A stretch of 19,570 nt of DNA from Prevotellaceae bacterium (GCA_015256945.1 JABZLB010000041.1:1-19570); one strand, 5' to 3'. Positions 1 through 10,172 are shown, counted from the stretch's first letter. The notes: generated by a model from the letters alone, not told the origin. Made by a program: numbers and translations.

Positions 1-1
1 A

Positions 2-2851
2 GAAGATGACCCGCTATTAAACTGGATAATGGACTTTGTTCAGGAACGACTTGCCGAAGATAAAAGCTGGAATGTCATTGCGCAGATAAAAGAATTTGGA
101 AAGAATATCTTTAAGGATTTTTACCGGAACCACCAACAAGAGCTGCATGCCATTATGAACGACCCGGCTTTTTTTAAAGCCTATACGTCGAAATTACGAA
201 CGCTTAAAAACGATGCTATCATGGAAATGGCTAAATATGCCACTACCTTTAAAAGCATCATGGAAAATTATCGACTAACTGATAAACATTTTTATCAAGG
301 CAAACGTGGTGTTATAGGGTATTTTGAGAAACTACAAAAAGGTGATTTTCTTGGAGTACCAACAGATACAGCCAACAAATATGTATTGGCAGCCATTGAC
401 AATGCAGATGCACTTGTTAAGAAAGATGACATAAATACCACAGAGAGCCAGACTATCATAAGGGAGGTTGGGCCGCTACTACGCAAAGCTGAAGAGCATC
501 GAAAAGAAGCTGCTATAACAGTAAACTCGGTTGAACTTGCACTAAAACATATCAATGAGTTACGATTATTAGGAAGAATTGAAAAGGAAGTACAGAATAT
601 AAACGACGAAAACTGCCTTTATCCACTTAGCAATACGCAAAAGCTTCTTAACTCGTTAATAGATGAACAGGACTCTCCTTTCATCTATGAAAAGATTGGA
701 GGACAGCTTCGTTACATCATGATTGATGAGTTTCAAGATACAAGTGCTATGCAATGGGCGAACTTTAAAGTTCTTCTCGATGATTGTATCGCTCATCAAA
801 ATGGCAGTCTTATTGTAGGCGATGTAAAACAAAGTATTTATCGTTGGCGCGATGGTGACTGGCATCTATTAAATAGTTTAAATGAAAAAACACATGTTGA
901 AATACAGGTAAAACACTTAAATACCAATTATCGTTCACAACGGAATATCATACATTTCAATAATACATTTTTTTCTTCAGCAGCTCAACTGTTATCGTTA
1001 CAAGTAAAAAATGAGCTAAATGACGCTCAACTTTCGGAAGATATATTAGCCGGAGCTGACGAAATTAAATCGGCATACGAAGATGTCTCACAGCTTATTC
1101 CTGCTGACAAACAACCTTGTGGACTGGTAAGAATTACACTTATCCCAAAAGATGATTATGAAAACAGGATGGTAGAAAGTGTAAAAGACAAGCTTGAATA
1201 CCTGTTAACTAATAACATAGAAACCAACAAGATAGCCATACTAGTAAGGAAGAATAAACATATTAAATTGTTAGCGTCATACTTTCAGCAAAATCCTATT
1301 CTGGTTAATGGAAAGCAAATGATGATTAATATGGTATCGGACGAAGCATTTCGCCTTGATTCATCTTTGGCTATAAATATTATTATAACGGCCATGTACG
1401 TTCTGACACATCCTGATGACAAGCTTTCACTGGCCACTTTGGTAAAACTAAGCAGAAGCATAACACCTGAAAATAGCAATATTGATGATGCCAACCTGCT
1501 GGCAGGAAAGGACAAAGAGCAATTAAAACTTTTGTTACCTAATGAAATGGTTGAGGCATGGGATGAACTATTATCAACACCATTGATTAATCTTGCAGAA
1601 CGTCTTTTCTCAATATTTGAGTTGGAACAATTAAACAATCAAAGTGCATATATTTGTGCTTTCTTTGACCAAATGACTGACTTTCTTCAAAAACATGTCG
1701 CCGGAATTGACGATTTCCTGAAAGAATGGAATGATAATTTATGTGGAAAATCAATACACAGCGATGCAGTTAACGGCGTCAGGATGCTTACGATACACAA
1801 GAGTAAGGGCTTGGAATTTGACCATGTAATCATACCTTTTTGTGATTGGGATCTTGAAGACAAACGCAATATACTATGGATGCAAACAGAATATGCTCCC
1901 TATAATGAACTTCCCGTTATTCCGGTCAGCCTATCAGCAAAGAAATTAAAGAAGTCAATATTCAAACATCATTACCAAAATGAATACATCAACAATATGG
2001 TAGACAACCTTAATGTGATGTATGTTGCCTTTACTCGCGCAGGCAGGAACCTTTTTATTATAGGTAAAGCAAATGATCCTGGCTTTCCTTCCAAATTATT
2101 ACACGATGTAATTGGCAGCAGTTGCCTGAGCCATGAAGAAAACAATACAACATTCTTGAAAAAAATAGGTGATTGTAAACTGACAGAAGACGAAGATGGT
2201 ACTATACAGTTTGAATATGGAAACCTGTGTCTCTCTGACATGGGAAAGAAGAAAAAAAGTAAAAATATCTTTCTCCAGCCAGAAGAAGGATTACCCATTA
2301 AGATACAACAGAACCACAGCGAACCACAATTTAAACAGAGCAATGCAAGCAAAGACTTCATGACTCCTGATGACGAGTTAGAAGAAAAACAAAAAAGAGA
2401 TTCCTACATTGAAACGGGAAATATTCTTCATGCTCTCCTTGCTTCGATACAAAATAAAAATGATATTGATCGTGCTATTGACTTGCTTGAATTTGATGGC
2501 GTGCTTTATAACAAGCCTATGACACGTCAGCAACTTAAAAGTTATATTGAACACGAATTGAATGACAGCCAAATTGCAAAATGGTTCTCGCCTGAGATGA
2601 AAGTCTTCACTGAATGTTCTATACTCTTCTATGACGCAGAAATAGGACAGGTACGCGAACGACGTCCCGATAGAGTTATCTATAATAATGATGAAATAAC
2701 TGTTATCGATTTTAAAACAGGAAGGAAATTAGTGCGTCATCAGGAACAAGTTCGCGAATATATGAGTCTTCTTCATGACATGGGATATAAAAACATATCA
2801 GGTTACTTGTGGTACATTCAACAACATAATATCGTAAAGGTTGAACTATGA
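2..2851 (+). CDS. addA: AddA-like UvrD-family helicase/nuclease, 5' end missing
   Basis: This is the ATP-dependent 3'-5' helicase and nuclease subunit of an AddAB/RecBCD-type double-strand-break repair complex. The frame is open to the left edge (codons run on upstream of the ATG at 29), so the N-terminus with the Walker A motif lies outside the window. Numbering from that ATG, the visible SF1 motifs in order are: motif II DEFQDTS (233-239), motif III GDVKQSIYRWR (from 264), motif IV NYRSQ, motif V IHKSKGLEFDH (centred on 592), and motif VI MYVAFTRAG (664-672). A C-terminal PD-(D/E)XK nuclease shows RRPDR (D881) followed by VIDFKTG (D894, K896), matching the catalytic D...DxK pattern. The stop codon overlaps the next gene's start (ATGA), which indicates translational coupling with the AddB-like partner. 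The symbol is by analogy: Bacteroidetes copies are often annotated only as UvrD-helicase domain proteins. The role in repair of broken ends is inferred from the family. Confidence 0.9.
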   Translation, partial: EDDPLLNWIMDFVQERLAEDKSWNVIAQIKEFGKNIFKDFYRNHQQELHAIMNDPAFFKAYTSKLRTLKNDAIMEMAKYATTFKSIMENYRLTDKHFYQGKRGVIGYFEKLQKGDFLGVPTDTANKYVLAAIDNADALVKKDDINTTESQTIIREVGPLLRKAEEHRKEAAITVNSVELALKHINELRLLGRIEKEVQNINDENCLYPLSNTQKLLNSLIDEQDSPFIYEKIGGQLRYIMIDEFQDTSAMQWANFKVLLDDCIAHQNGSLIVGDVKQSIYRWRDGDWHLLNSLNEKTHVEIQVKHLNTNYRSQRNIIHFNNTFFSSAAQLLSLQVKNELNDAQLSEDILAGADEIKSAYEDVSQLIPADKQPCGLVRITLIPKDDYENRMVESVKDKLEYLLTNNIETNKIAILVRKNKHIKLLASYFQQNPILVNGKQMMINMVSDEAFRLDSSLAINIIITAMYVLTHPDDKLSLATLVKLSRSITPENSNIDDANLLAGKDKEQLKLLLPNEMVEAWDELLSTPLINLAERLFSIFELEQLNNQSAYICAFFDQMTDFLQKHVAGIDDFLKEWNDNLCGKSIHSDAVNGVRMLTIHKSKGLEFDHVIIPFCDWDLEDKRNILWMQTEYAPYNELPVIPVSLSAKKLKKSIFKHHYQNEYINNMVDNLNVMYVAFTRAGRNLFIIGKANDPGFPSKLLHDVIGSSCLSHEENNTTFLKKIGDCKLTEDEDGTIQFEYGNLCLSDMGKKKKSKNIFLQPEEGLPIKIQQNHSEPQFKQSNASKDFMTPDDELEEKQKRDSYIETGNILHALLASIQNKNDIDRAIDLLEFDGVLYNKPMTRQQLKSYIEHELNDSQIAKWFSPEMKVFTECSILFYDAEIGQVRERRPDRVIYNNDEITVIDFKTGRKLVRHQEQVREYMSLLHDMGYKNISGYLWYIQQHNIVKVEL

Positions 2852-5811
2852 CATTCTTACAATACGTAGCTAAAGACATACTGGCAAAACACGGTGAGCA
2901 GAATTTATCGGATATTGCTATTGTTTTTCCAAACAAACGAGCTTCATTATTCCTCAATCAGGCTTTATATGAAGAGACCAAACACCCGTTATGGAGCCCT
3001 TCGTATATCACAATAAGTGAATTATTCAGAAAACATAGTGATTTAATCATTCCAGATCAGATTTCACTTATTTTCCAGTTGTACGATATTTACCGACAGC
3101 TAACAAACTCAACTGAAATCTTAGACCACTTCTATTCTTGGGGGCAGCTTATGTTAGCAGACTTTGATGACATCGACAAAAACATGGTAGACGCCGATAA
3201 ACTTTTTGTACATCTTGAAGAATGGCAGAATATGAGAGACTTCTCCTTTTTGAGTGAGGAGCAACGAAAAAGCCTTGAGGACTTCTTTGGAACTGTTATT
3301 GACGATACCAATTTACAACAAAGGTTCAATGATATTTGGAAAAATCTCGGGCCTGTATATCATGCTTTCCGTACAAAACTTCAGTTACGGGGTGAAGCAT
3401 ATGAAGGAATGCTGTATCGAGAAGTATGTCAGAAAGAACAGATAGAGTTTCATTATAAAAAGTATATCTTTGTAGGATTTAATCTTTTGCAAAAGGTTGA
3501 GAAAAAGCTTTTTGCACGATTAATGGACATGGACAAAGCCGAGTTTTATTGGGATTATGATAATTATTACCTCAATAACGGCCATGAAGCGGGACGTTAT
3601 ATCGCAGAGAATCTCCGAAAATTTCCCAACGAACTATCTGTTGAGCGAGCATCTGAAGGTATAGATGTCGGTGAAATATATCAAAACTTTAGCAGAAGGA
3701 AGAATATTACCTATATATCAGCACATTCTGAAAACATACAGGCAAGATATATAGCCCACTGGCTAAATGAGAACAAACGCAAAACAGGTGGAAGTAAAAC
3801 AGCAATCGTGTTGGGTGATGAGCTGTTACTTCAGAGTGCTATTCACTGTTTTCCTGACGATACAACAGCTGTTAACATCACAACAGGCTATCCTTTGGCA
3901 GCTTCACCAATATGTAGTTTGGTAAATTCACTCATTGAGTTACAACTAAAAGGACGCACTGATGACGGCTTGCATTATCGATTGAAATATGTTAACCGCA
4001 TACTCGCCCACCCTTATGCTAAATACATATCCGATAATTACAAGTTGTTATACGACAATTTGAACAATCACAAACAGTATTACCCATCAATAGAATACCT
4101 TATTTCTGGACAGGATGAGAATATGATCATGCTTTTTGACGGCATGAATATCCAGAATAATCTTGTTCCAATATTGTCATGGATAGCTCATATCCTGCAG
4201 AAAGTAGGACTAAGAGCCAGGGAAAATAAAGATGCACTGCTGCATGAATCAATCTTTCGTATGTATACGCTCATGCAACGACTTGATAATATTATGATTG
4301 TAAGCAAAGAAAGCGTATACGAAAATATAGATAATAAAGAGGTTGTAAGCACTGTTATCTTCCAGCGTCTGCTTAATCAGCTTATCAATTCAACAAGTAT
4401 CCCCTTCCATGGTGAACCAGCAATAGGTATTCAAATGATGGGAGTTCTTGAGACTCGCAACCTCGATTTCGACCATGTATTGCTGCTTTCTTGTAACGAA
4501 GGCAACTTACCCAAGAACGTTAATGACGCTTCTTTTATTCCTCATGCTATACGAAAGGGATATGAACTTACAACAGTAGAGAATAAAATAGCTATCTATG
4601 CTTATTATTTTTATTCGCTATTACAACGGGCATATGACATAACTCTTGTTTATAATAATGCTACCGATGATGGTAATCAGCATGAAATGAGCCGATTCAT
4701 GCTCCAGTTTATGGTTGAAAATAAAAGTCAGCATAATATCATCCGGCAAACATTATTGTCCGGACAAGATGTAAGTCCAACCGTACGACGACCTGTTCAC
4801 AAGACCGTTACTGTTCAAAAAATAATGGACGAAATAACAGCTCTGTCCCCCACGGCCATTAGTCGTTATTTAAGATGCAACTTACAATTCTTCTATTATT
4901 CAATATGCCATTTACGGGAAGCCGATATAGACGATGCCGAAGAGATTGACAGTCCAACCTTCGGTAATATATTTCACCGTGCAGCACAGCTAATTTATGA
5001 AAAGCTTTCGTCTTCGAATCCTGATATTCCCATTACAAACGTACAGATAGAGAACTGTTTAAAGCATAGTTCTATGATTTCAGAATGTCTCGATCAGGCT
5101 TTCAGGGAAAAACTTTTTAATGTTGACGACTCACACTTTATACCTAAATATAATGGGCTTCAACTGCTAAACAGAAAAGTATTAAAGATATATCTTACAA
5201 ACCTTCTTAAACACGATTTACAACTTACTCCATTAAAAATACTGGCTTTAGAACAGGATTTCTCTGCCAAAATGACGATAAATGCCAGCGGAAGGCAAAA
5301 AGAAATCACGCTAAAAGGGCAGGTCGATCGTTTGGATAAAGTTAAAAGAAACGGAGTTGATACCATTCGTGTAGTAGATTACAAGACTGGTAGTCCGCTT
5401 ATATCGAAGCCTTCGAGCATAGAAGAAATTTTTGATCCACAAAATATAGACAAAAAACATTCTGCTTATTACCTGCAAGCTTTTCTCTATGCTTATAGTA
5501 TACGCCGTGATCCGGGTTCACAAGCCTTAGTTAATAAACAGCACCTGCCAGTATCTCCTGCCCTTTTATTTATTCGTCAAGTCGCTGCTAAGGATTACGA
5601 CCCTACACTCACGTTAAAGACTTACACTTCTTCCGACAGTAAAACAGGGAAATCTTACCCTATAAATGACATTGAAGATGTGGCCGATGATTTTTGGAAC
5701 GCACTAAAAAAATTATTGGAAGAAATATTCAATCCTGCCATTCCATTCATGCCAACCGACGATACGAACAGGTGTACCAACTGCCCTTATGCTTCATTTT
5801 GCGGCAAATAA
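2848..5811 (+). CDS. addB: AddB-like PD-(D/E)XK nuclease with Fe-S staple cysteines
   Basis: This is the partner subunit of the preceding helicase-nuclease and is expected to act with it in processing DNA ends. The protein has 987 residues. The N-terminus (IAIVFPNKRASLFL, about residues 25-38) sits where active helicases carry a Walker A GxGKT; no such motif is visible, as is usual for the inactive helicase fold of AddB/RecC-like subunits. A motif V-like stretch reads MGVLETRNLDFDH followed by SCNEGNLP. The nuclease domain shows GQVDRLDK (D827) and VVDYKTG (D844, K846). Four cysteines, C677 in YLRCNLQFF and C976, C979 and C985 in CTNCPYASFC at the extreme C-terminus, reproduce the split C...CxxCx5C arrangement that binds a 4Fe-4S cluster in AddB and related nucleases. 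The ATG at 2848 overlaps the upstream TGA by 4 nt. The AddB-like assignment is secure; complex formation is inferred from gene order. Confidence 0.88.
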   Translation: MTFLQYVAKDILAKHGEQNLSDIAIVFPNKRASLFLNQALYEETKHPLWSPSYITISELFRKHSDLIIPDQISLIFQLYDIYRQLTNSTEILDHFYSWGQLMLADFDDIDKNMVDADKLFVHLEEWQNMRDFSFLSEEQRKSLEDFFGTVIDDTNLQQRFNDIWKNLGPVYHAFRTKLQLRGEAYEGMLYREVCQKEQIEFHYKKYIFVGFNLLQKVEKKLFARLMDMDKAEFYWDYDNYYLNNGHEAGRYIAENLRKFPNELSVERASEGIDVGEIYQNFSRRKNITYISAHSENIQARYIAHWLNENKRKTGGSKTAIVLGDELLLQSAIHCFPDDTTAVNITTGYPLAASPICSLVNSLIELQLKGRTDDGLHYRLKYVNRILAHPYAKYISDNYKLLYDNLNNHKQYYPSIEYLISGQDENMIMLFDGMNIQNNLVPILSWIAHILQKVGLRARENKDALLHESIFRMYTLMQRLDNIMIVSKESVYENIDNKEVVSTVIFQRLLNQLINSTSIPFHGEPAIGIQMMGVLETRNLDFDHVLLLSCNEGNLPKNVNDASFIPHAIRKGYELTTVENKIAIYAYYFYSLLQRAYDITLVYNNATDDGNQHEMSRFMLQFMVENKSQHNIIRQTLLSGQDVSPTVRRPVHKTVTVQKIMDEITALSPTAISRYLRCNLQFFYYSICHLREADIDDAEEIDSPTFGNIFHRAAQLIYEKLSSSNPDIPITNVQIENCLKHSSMISECLDQAFREKLFNVDDSHFIPKYNGLQLLNRKVLKIYLTNLLKHDLQLTPLKILALEQDFSAKMTINASGRQKEITLKGQVDRLDKVKRNGVDTIRVVDYKTGSPLISKPSSIEEIFDPQNIDKKHSAYYLQAFLYAYSIRRDPGSQALVNKQHLPVSPALLFIRQVAAKDYDPTLTLKTYTSSDSKTGKSYPINDIEDVADDFWNALKKLLEEIFNPAIPFMPTDDTNRCTNCPYASFCGK

Positions 5812-5845
5812 CTGGTCCTATATATCTTTTTGGCATATTACTTGC

Positions 5846-5860
5846 TTTCATATTATGAAA
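5846..5860. other. 15-nt AT-rich palindrome upstream of clpC
   Basis: The 97-nt gap between the addB-like stop and clpC contains a perfect palindrome, TTTCATA-T-TATGAAA, ending 48 nt before the clpC ATG. It could be an operator or a chance feature of AT-rich DNA. It does not resemble the CtsR heptads (GGTCAAA type) known from Firmicutes clpC. No convincing TTTG-N20-TAnnTTTG promoter was found in this gap; the nearest -7-like sequence is TAACTTTA at 5881, without a matching -33. Confidence 0.25.
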
Positions 5861-5908
5861 TAAATAGTATAGAAATATCATAACTTTATAAGAAAGGGGT
5901 AATAAATA

Positions 5909-8479
5909 ATGACCAGTCAGTTCTCACCAAATGTATCTGAAGTTCTCGCTTTTAGCCGGGAAGAGGCGACCCGTCTGGCCAGTAGCTCAGTGGGTCCTGA
6001 ACATTTGCTTTTGGCTATTCTTAGGGAGAAGAACAACAATATCATCGATGTCTTTAACCGTTTAGGTATCAATATAGAGAGTGTTAAGGAAAATTTAGAG
6101 AGTCGTATTCGTGAAAATGTAGAACAAGAATTTAATCATGCAGACGGACTTGTTTTGAATAATCAGGCAAGTAACATCTTAAAACTTTCTGTACTTGAAG
6201 CTCGTATTCAACATACACAAACAGTAGATGTCCAGCATTTACTGTTAGCCATTCTGCATGATCAGGTTAATAACGGTGCCAAAGAAGTGCTGGAGTTTTA
6301 TAATTTAAACTATGAGACTGCACTTCAATTATTGCAAAAGCCAACTACAACAGATACTTTAGAGCTTCCTGACGAAGAGGAGGATTCTATGTTTGACGAA
6401 AATTCGGAGACTTCAAAAAAAGCTGCAACGACTCATCATGCTGCAACGGCAACACAACAACAAGGTAAGAAGACTCCCGTTCTCGACAATTTCTCGGTCG
6501 ATCTTACACATGCGGCCGAAGAAGGCAAACTGGATCCTGTTGTTGGAAGGGAAAAAGAGATTCAGCGTGTTATCGAAATCCTTGGTCGCCGAAAGAAAAA
6601 TAATCCAATACTTATTGGCGAACCTGGAGTAGGTAAAAGTGCTATCGTTGAGGGGTTAGCCCAACTTATCGCTCATCGTAAGACGTCACCTCTATTGTTT
6701 AACAAAAGGGTGGTAAGCTTAGATATGACTGCAATTGTAGCCGGAACGAAATATCGGGGACAGTTTGAGGAAAGAATCCGTGCGCTTCTTAAGGAGCTTG
6801 AGCAGAATCCTGACGTTATAGTGTTTATAGATGAAATCCATACGCTGATTGGTGCAGGCTCTACTCCTGGCAGTATGGATGCTGCAAACATCATGAAACC
6901 TGCTCTTGCACGTGGTGTAATACAATGTATTGGTGCTACAACACTTGATGAATACCGTAACTCTATCGAAAAAGACGGTGCATTGGAACGACGCTTCCAG
7001 AAGGTTTTGGTGGAACCGACATCAGTAGATGAAACACTTCAGATTCTTTCAAACATAAAGAATCGCTACGAGGAACACCACCATGTTTCATACACGGACG
7101 ACGCATTGAAAGCATGTGTCAAATTGACAGACCGCTACATTACGGACCGCTTCCTGCCCGATAAGGCCATTGACGCTTTGGATGAAGCGGGGTCTCGCGT
7201 GCACTTGCAGAGTGTAAGGATTCCACAGGAGGTAACAAACAAGGAGAAAGAAATAGAGGAAGTTAAAGCAAAAAAGCAAGCAGCTGTACGTCATCAGAAC
7301 TTTGAGCTGGCAGCAGGCTATCGTGATAAACAGACCGAGCTGGAACAAGAGCTTAACCATTTGCAAAGCCAGTGGCTGAATGACGATTCAAAAAACCGGC
7401 AAACTATTACTGAAAATGAAATTGCTGACGTCGTATCTATGATGACGGGCGTCCCTGTTCAACGTATGGGAGAGTCGGAAGGTATTCGTCTTAAAAACAT
7501 GGCTGCCAATCTTGAAAAGGCTGTAATAGGCCAGAATCAGGCCATAGAGAAAATGGTAAAAGCCATACAGCGTAACCGTATCGGACTAAAAGCTCCCAAT
7601 CATCCTATTGGAGCCTTCATGTTTCTTGGACCAACAGGTGTTGGAAAAACCTATCTTGCCAAGAAGTTGGCAGAGATTATGTTCGGTTCTCAGGACGCAC
7701 TCATTCGCATAGACATGAGTGAATATACTGAAAGCTTTAACACATCACGCCTCATTGGCGCCCCTCCCGGATATGTTGGATATGAAGAAGGTGGACAACT
7801 TACAGAACAAGTGCGCCGTCATCCCTACTCTATTGTTTTGCTTGATGAGCTGGAAAAGGCACACGGTAACGTGTTTAACCTCCTGCTTCAGGTTTTGGAC
7901 GAAGGACGTTTAACCGATGGAAACGGTCGCCTTGTTGACTTCAGAAACACGGTTATCATCATGACGTCGAATGCAGGAACACGCCAGCTTAAAGAGTTTA
8001 GCCGTGGTATAGGTTTCAATGCTGGAGGAATTTCCGACACCAACAACATGAATGATAAAGACAAACAATATGCACGGTCTGTTGTTCAGAAAAGTTTGAG
8101 TAAGCAATTCTCTCCAGAATTTCTTAACCGTCTGGATGAAATTATCACCTTCGACCAGCTCGATATGGAAGCTATTAAGCAGATTGTTGACATCGAGCTC
8201 CAGGGATTATACAAACGAATCAGCGATATTGGATACCATATACAGCTTACTAACAAAGCTAAAGAGTTTGTAGCTTCTAAGGGTTACGATGTACAGTTTG
8301 GTGCACGGCCCTTAAAACGCGCTATCCAAACGTACGTAGAAGACCGCGTTTGTGAATGTATTCTCTCCGATGAAATACATGAAGGTGATACCATTACATT
8401 AGGGAAAACTGCTAGTAAAGACGAATTAACAGTGAAAATAAATCATCCTGATATGGAGAATAAAGCTGAAGAGCAATAG
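5909..8479 (+). CDS. clpC: ClpC-type AAA+ unfoldase (Clp protease ATPase subunit)
   Basis: This is the hexameric ATP-dependent unfoldase that feeds substrates to ClpP in the cytoplasm. The protein has 856 residues. Two Clp_N repeats fill about residues 5-145, followed by a low-complexity linker (about 155-190). AAA module 1 has Walker A GEPGVGKS (237-244) and Walker B VFIDEIHTL (D308, E309). A UVR-type coiled segment (about 447-483, AAVRHQNFELAAGYRDKQ) lies between the modules and marks the protein as ClpC rather than ClpA or ClpB. Module 2 has Walker A GPTGVGKT (574-581) and Walker B IVLLDELEKA (D646, E647). An IGF tripeptide at 701-703 (SRGIGFN) is placed like the ClpP-docking loop. The start is supported by a purine-rich AAAGGGG at 5893-5899, nine nt before the ATG. 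No adaptor or ctsR/mcsAB-like gene is adjacent, unlike the Firmicutes clpC operons. A perfect hairpin follows the stop. Confidence 0.96.
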   Translation: MTSQFSPNVSEVLAFSREEATRLASSSVGPEHLLLAILREKNNNIIDVFNRLGINIESVKENLESRIRENVEQEFNHADGLVLNNQASNILKLSVLEARIQHTQTVDVQHLLLAILHDQVNNGAKEVLEFYNLNYETALQLLQKPTTTDTLELPDEEEDSMFDENSETSKKAATTHHAATATQQQGKKTPVLDNFSVDLTHAAEEGKLDPVVGREKEIQRVIEILGRRKKNNPILIGEPGVGKSAIVEGLAQLIAHRKTSPLLFNKRVVSLDMTAIVAGTKYRGQFEERIRALLKELEQNPDVIVFIDEIHTLIGAGSTPGSMDAANIMKPALARGVIQCIGATTLDEYRNSIEKDGALERRFQKVLVEPTSVDETLQILSNIKNRYEEHHHVSYTDDALKACVKLTDRYITDRFLPDKAIDALDEAGSRVHLQSVRIPQEVTNKEKEIEEVKAKKQAAVRHQNFELAAGYRDKQTELEQELNHLQSQWLNDDSKNRQTITENEIADVVSMMTGVPVQRMGESEGIRLKNMAANLEKAVIGQNQAIEKMVKAIQRNRIGLKAPNHPIGAFMFLGPTGVGKTYLAKKLAEIMFGSQDALIRIDMSEYTESFNTSRLIGAPPGYVGYEEGGQLTEQVRRHPYSIVLLDELEKAHGNVFNLLLQVLDEGRLTDGNGRLVDFRNTVIIMTSNAGTRQLKEFSRGIGFNAGGISDTNNMNDKDKQYARSVVQKSLSKQFSPEFLNRLDEIITFDQLDMEAIKQIVDIELQGLYKRISDIGYHIQLTNKAKEFVASKGYDVQFGARPLKRAIQTYVEDRVCECILSDEIHEGDTITLGKTASKDELTVKINHPDMENKAEEQ

Positions 8480-8518
8480 AATGTAAAGTTTTTCCCTCTT
8501 ACTCTGCATCAGTAAATA

Positions 8519-8552
8519 AATAGGGCTACTACCATTTGGTAGTAGCCCTATT
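8519..8552. terminator. Bidirectional terminator between clpC and the lipoprotein gene
   Basis: A perfect 16-bp inverted repeat (8519-8534 with 8537-8552; core TAGGGCTACTACC/GGTAGTAGCCCTA) has a nominal 2-nt centre, effectively an ATTT loop. It lies 40 nt after the clpC stop and 33 nt after the stop of the convergent lipoprotein gene. T-rich sequence follows on both strands (TTAGTTTATAA on +, TTTATTTAC on -). It should end transcription from both sides. Confidence 0.9.
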
Positions 8553-8585
8553 AGTTTATAATCAATGAACTATACTATATTCTTA

Positions 8586-10172
8586 TTATTGTAACTCCCA
8601 TAATTGGAAACCATCATAGCAAAAATAATCATAAAGTGTTATTTCGTCCTTACTAATATAAAGGTAATAAGCCAATGGATAAGCATTACCAGGTCTCATA
8701 AATGGTGATGATGTTGATGACCAATAGAAACCAACTTGTCCTGCTAAATTAAAATATCCCAGTTCATAATCACCAAGTGCTGGTATATAAATATAGTCCG
8801 ACGTATTAGCAGGCTTCCCTTGTACAACCGTATTATTTTTATAGTAAGCGTTAAGTGTTGAGTTAACGTAATTGTTTCCATCAGGTGCTTTTGTCTTCAT
8901 ATAAGGCACTGTAACACCATTTTCTGCAGCAATTACTGCACTTTTCTTTATCCACATACCACCCTTATAAAGGTGACCCAATGTCGACCAGAACGTATCA
9001 CTATCCCAATGTGCGTCACCACGTTGTACTAACCAAAGAATTTCATTTGCATTAGGACATGCAGCTGCACTCCGAGTTGCTACGGTTGAGCTAAGGGGTG
9101 ATGTGTTATATGAGTTGTACCAACGTGCATCAGCTGCTGATGTTGCATAATCTGTACCGCGCTGTGCTGGAATCTTAGATTGTGTTGCTTCATGTCCCAT
9201 CCAGTAGTCGGCACCGGGAGCTGCATCCCACATATAGTATTTCCCACTATAATTCTGTGGTGTAAGATTTGCTGTTATGTCATAGAATTTGTTAGCTTCA
9301 TACGTTACAGAACCCAGATTTTTGGTAATAACTGCTTCTGTATTGGTAGCAGGATCTTTAACATGATATTCAACAGTAAGGTTATGTGTACCTGGAGCTA
9401 TTACCATATAAGCAGCATTATGACCTACATTAGTTGTAGAAATATTCAGAGGAAAACCTCTTAATGCACCTGCACCAATCGTATTGAGGCGTATCTCCTT
9501 CGATGATCCAGAACCATATAAATGTGTACGATCTAGATTATAAACCCCAGCTATATTGTCATCCGATTTAACAATGATGTGAGTAAGGAATATATTACGT
9601 CCCAGCTCTTCGTTAGTTACGCGTGGCAAGAAACAAAGATATGAAGCTTTATGATCTAACATAAATTCGAAATGGTCACCCACTCTAACTGCCATTGCCG
9701 TACCACAGTCGCCAGATGCGCCAAAATGCTTCATGCTATTGGTATACTCCTGTGTTTGAACAGTTGCAATTGTAACAGTATAAGCCGATGTTGAATTTCC
9801 CACATAACGAACATCATAACCACTTCCTGCATGATAGGTACCACCTAACCTGAATTTTGCAGAAGCCTGTGTACCTGTAATATTTGACGATACTGATGTC
9901 TGCCAATTATTATTGTCGTCCTTAACCAAAATATTATCGCCAGCCTCCCACATAAAGTCTGCCCCACCAAGGTATTGATGGTTATTTGCTGATGTTCTGG
10001 TTACTTTTGGAGCCTTAAGTGTTCTGCCAGTAGAGAAACTTGTAAGCTGTGCATCAGTGTTCTCCTTTGAACCTTCATCTGCTACGCTGTCTAATCCATT
10101 GTTACAGCTTACCGAAAGTAACGTTACCATAGTTACAATTGACAAACTCCCAATTTTTGATATTAATCTCAT
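8586..10172 (-). CDS. Surface lipoprotein, fimbrillin-like N-half and FISUMP-like C-half
   Basis: The 528-residue protein starts with a lipoprotein signal peptide: basic MRLISKIG, a hydrophobic core, and lipobox LLSVSC with the acylated Cys at 23. Residues about 60-310 read like Bacteroidetes fimbrillin/Mfa-like proteins (FMWEAGDNILVKDD, then Thr/Ser-rich beta-strand sequence, then a VIAPGTHNLTVEYHV segment). Residues about 315-528 resemble the FISUMP (Fibrobacter succinogenes major paralogous) type of domain, with PNANEILWLVQRG, FYWSSTSSP near the C-terminus and a final aromatic QLWELQ. It is probably anchored in the outer membrane and exposed at the surface, as an adhesin or structural component. 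No enzyme motif is seen. It is the second gene of a two-gene unit, 60 nt after the small Gly-rich protein, and shares its long leader. The domain calls come from reading motifs, without a profile search, and the exact function is unknown. Confidence 0.82.
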   Translation of the reverse strand: MRLISKIGSLSIVTMVTLLSVSCNNGLDSVADEGSKENTDAQLTSFSTGRTLKAPKVTRTSANNHQYLGGADFMWEAGDNILVKDDNNNWQTSVSSNITGTQASAKFRLGGTYHAGSGYDVRYVGNSTSAYTVTIATVQTQEYTNSMKHFGASGDCGTAMAVRVGDHFEFMLDHKASYLCFLPRVTNEELGRNIFLTHIIVKSDDNIAGVYNLDRTHLYGSGSSKEIRLNTIGAGALRGFPLNISTTNVGHNAAYMVIAPGTHNLTVEYHVKDPATNTEAVITKNLGSVTYEANKFYDITANLTPQNYSGKYYMWDAAPGADYWMGHEATQSKIPAQRGTDYATSAADARWYNSYNTSPLSSTVATRSAAACPNANEILWLVQRGDAHWDSDTFWSTLGHLYKGGMWIKKSAVIAAENGVTVPYMKTKAPDGNNYVNSTLNAYYKNNTVVQGKPANTSDYIYIPALGDYELGYFNLAGQVGFYWSSTSSPFMRPGNAYPLAYYLYISKDEITLYDYFCYDGFQLWELQ

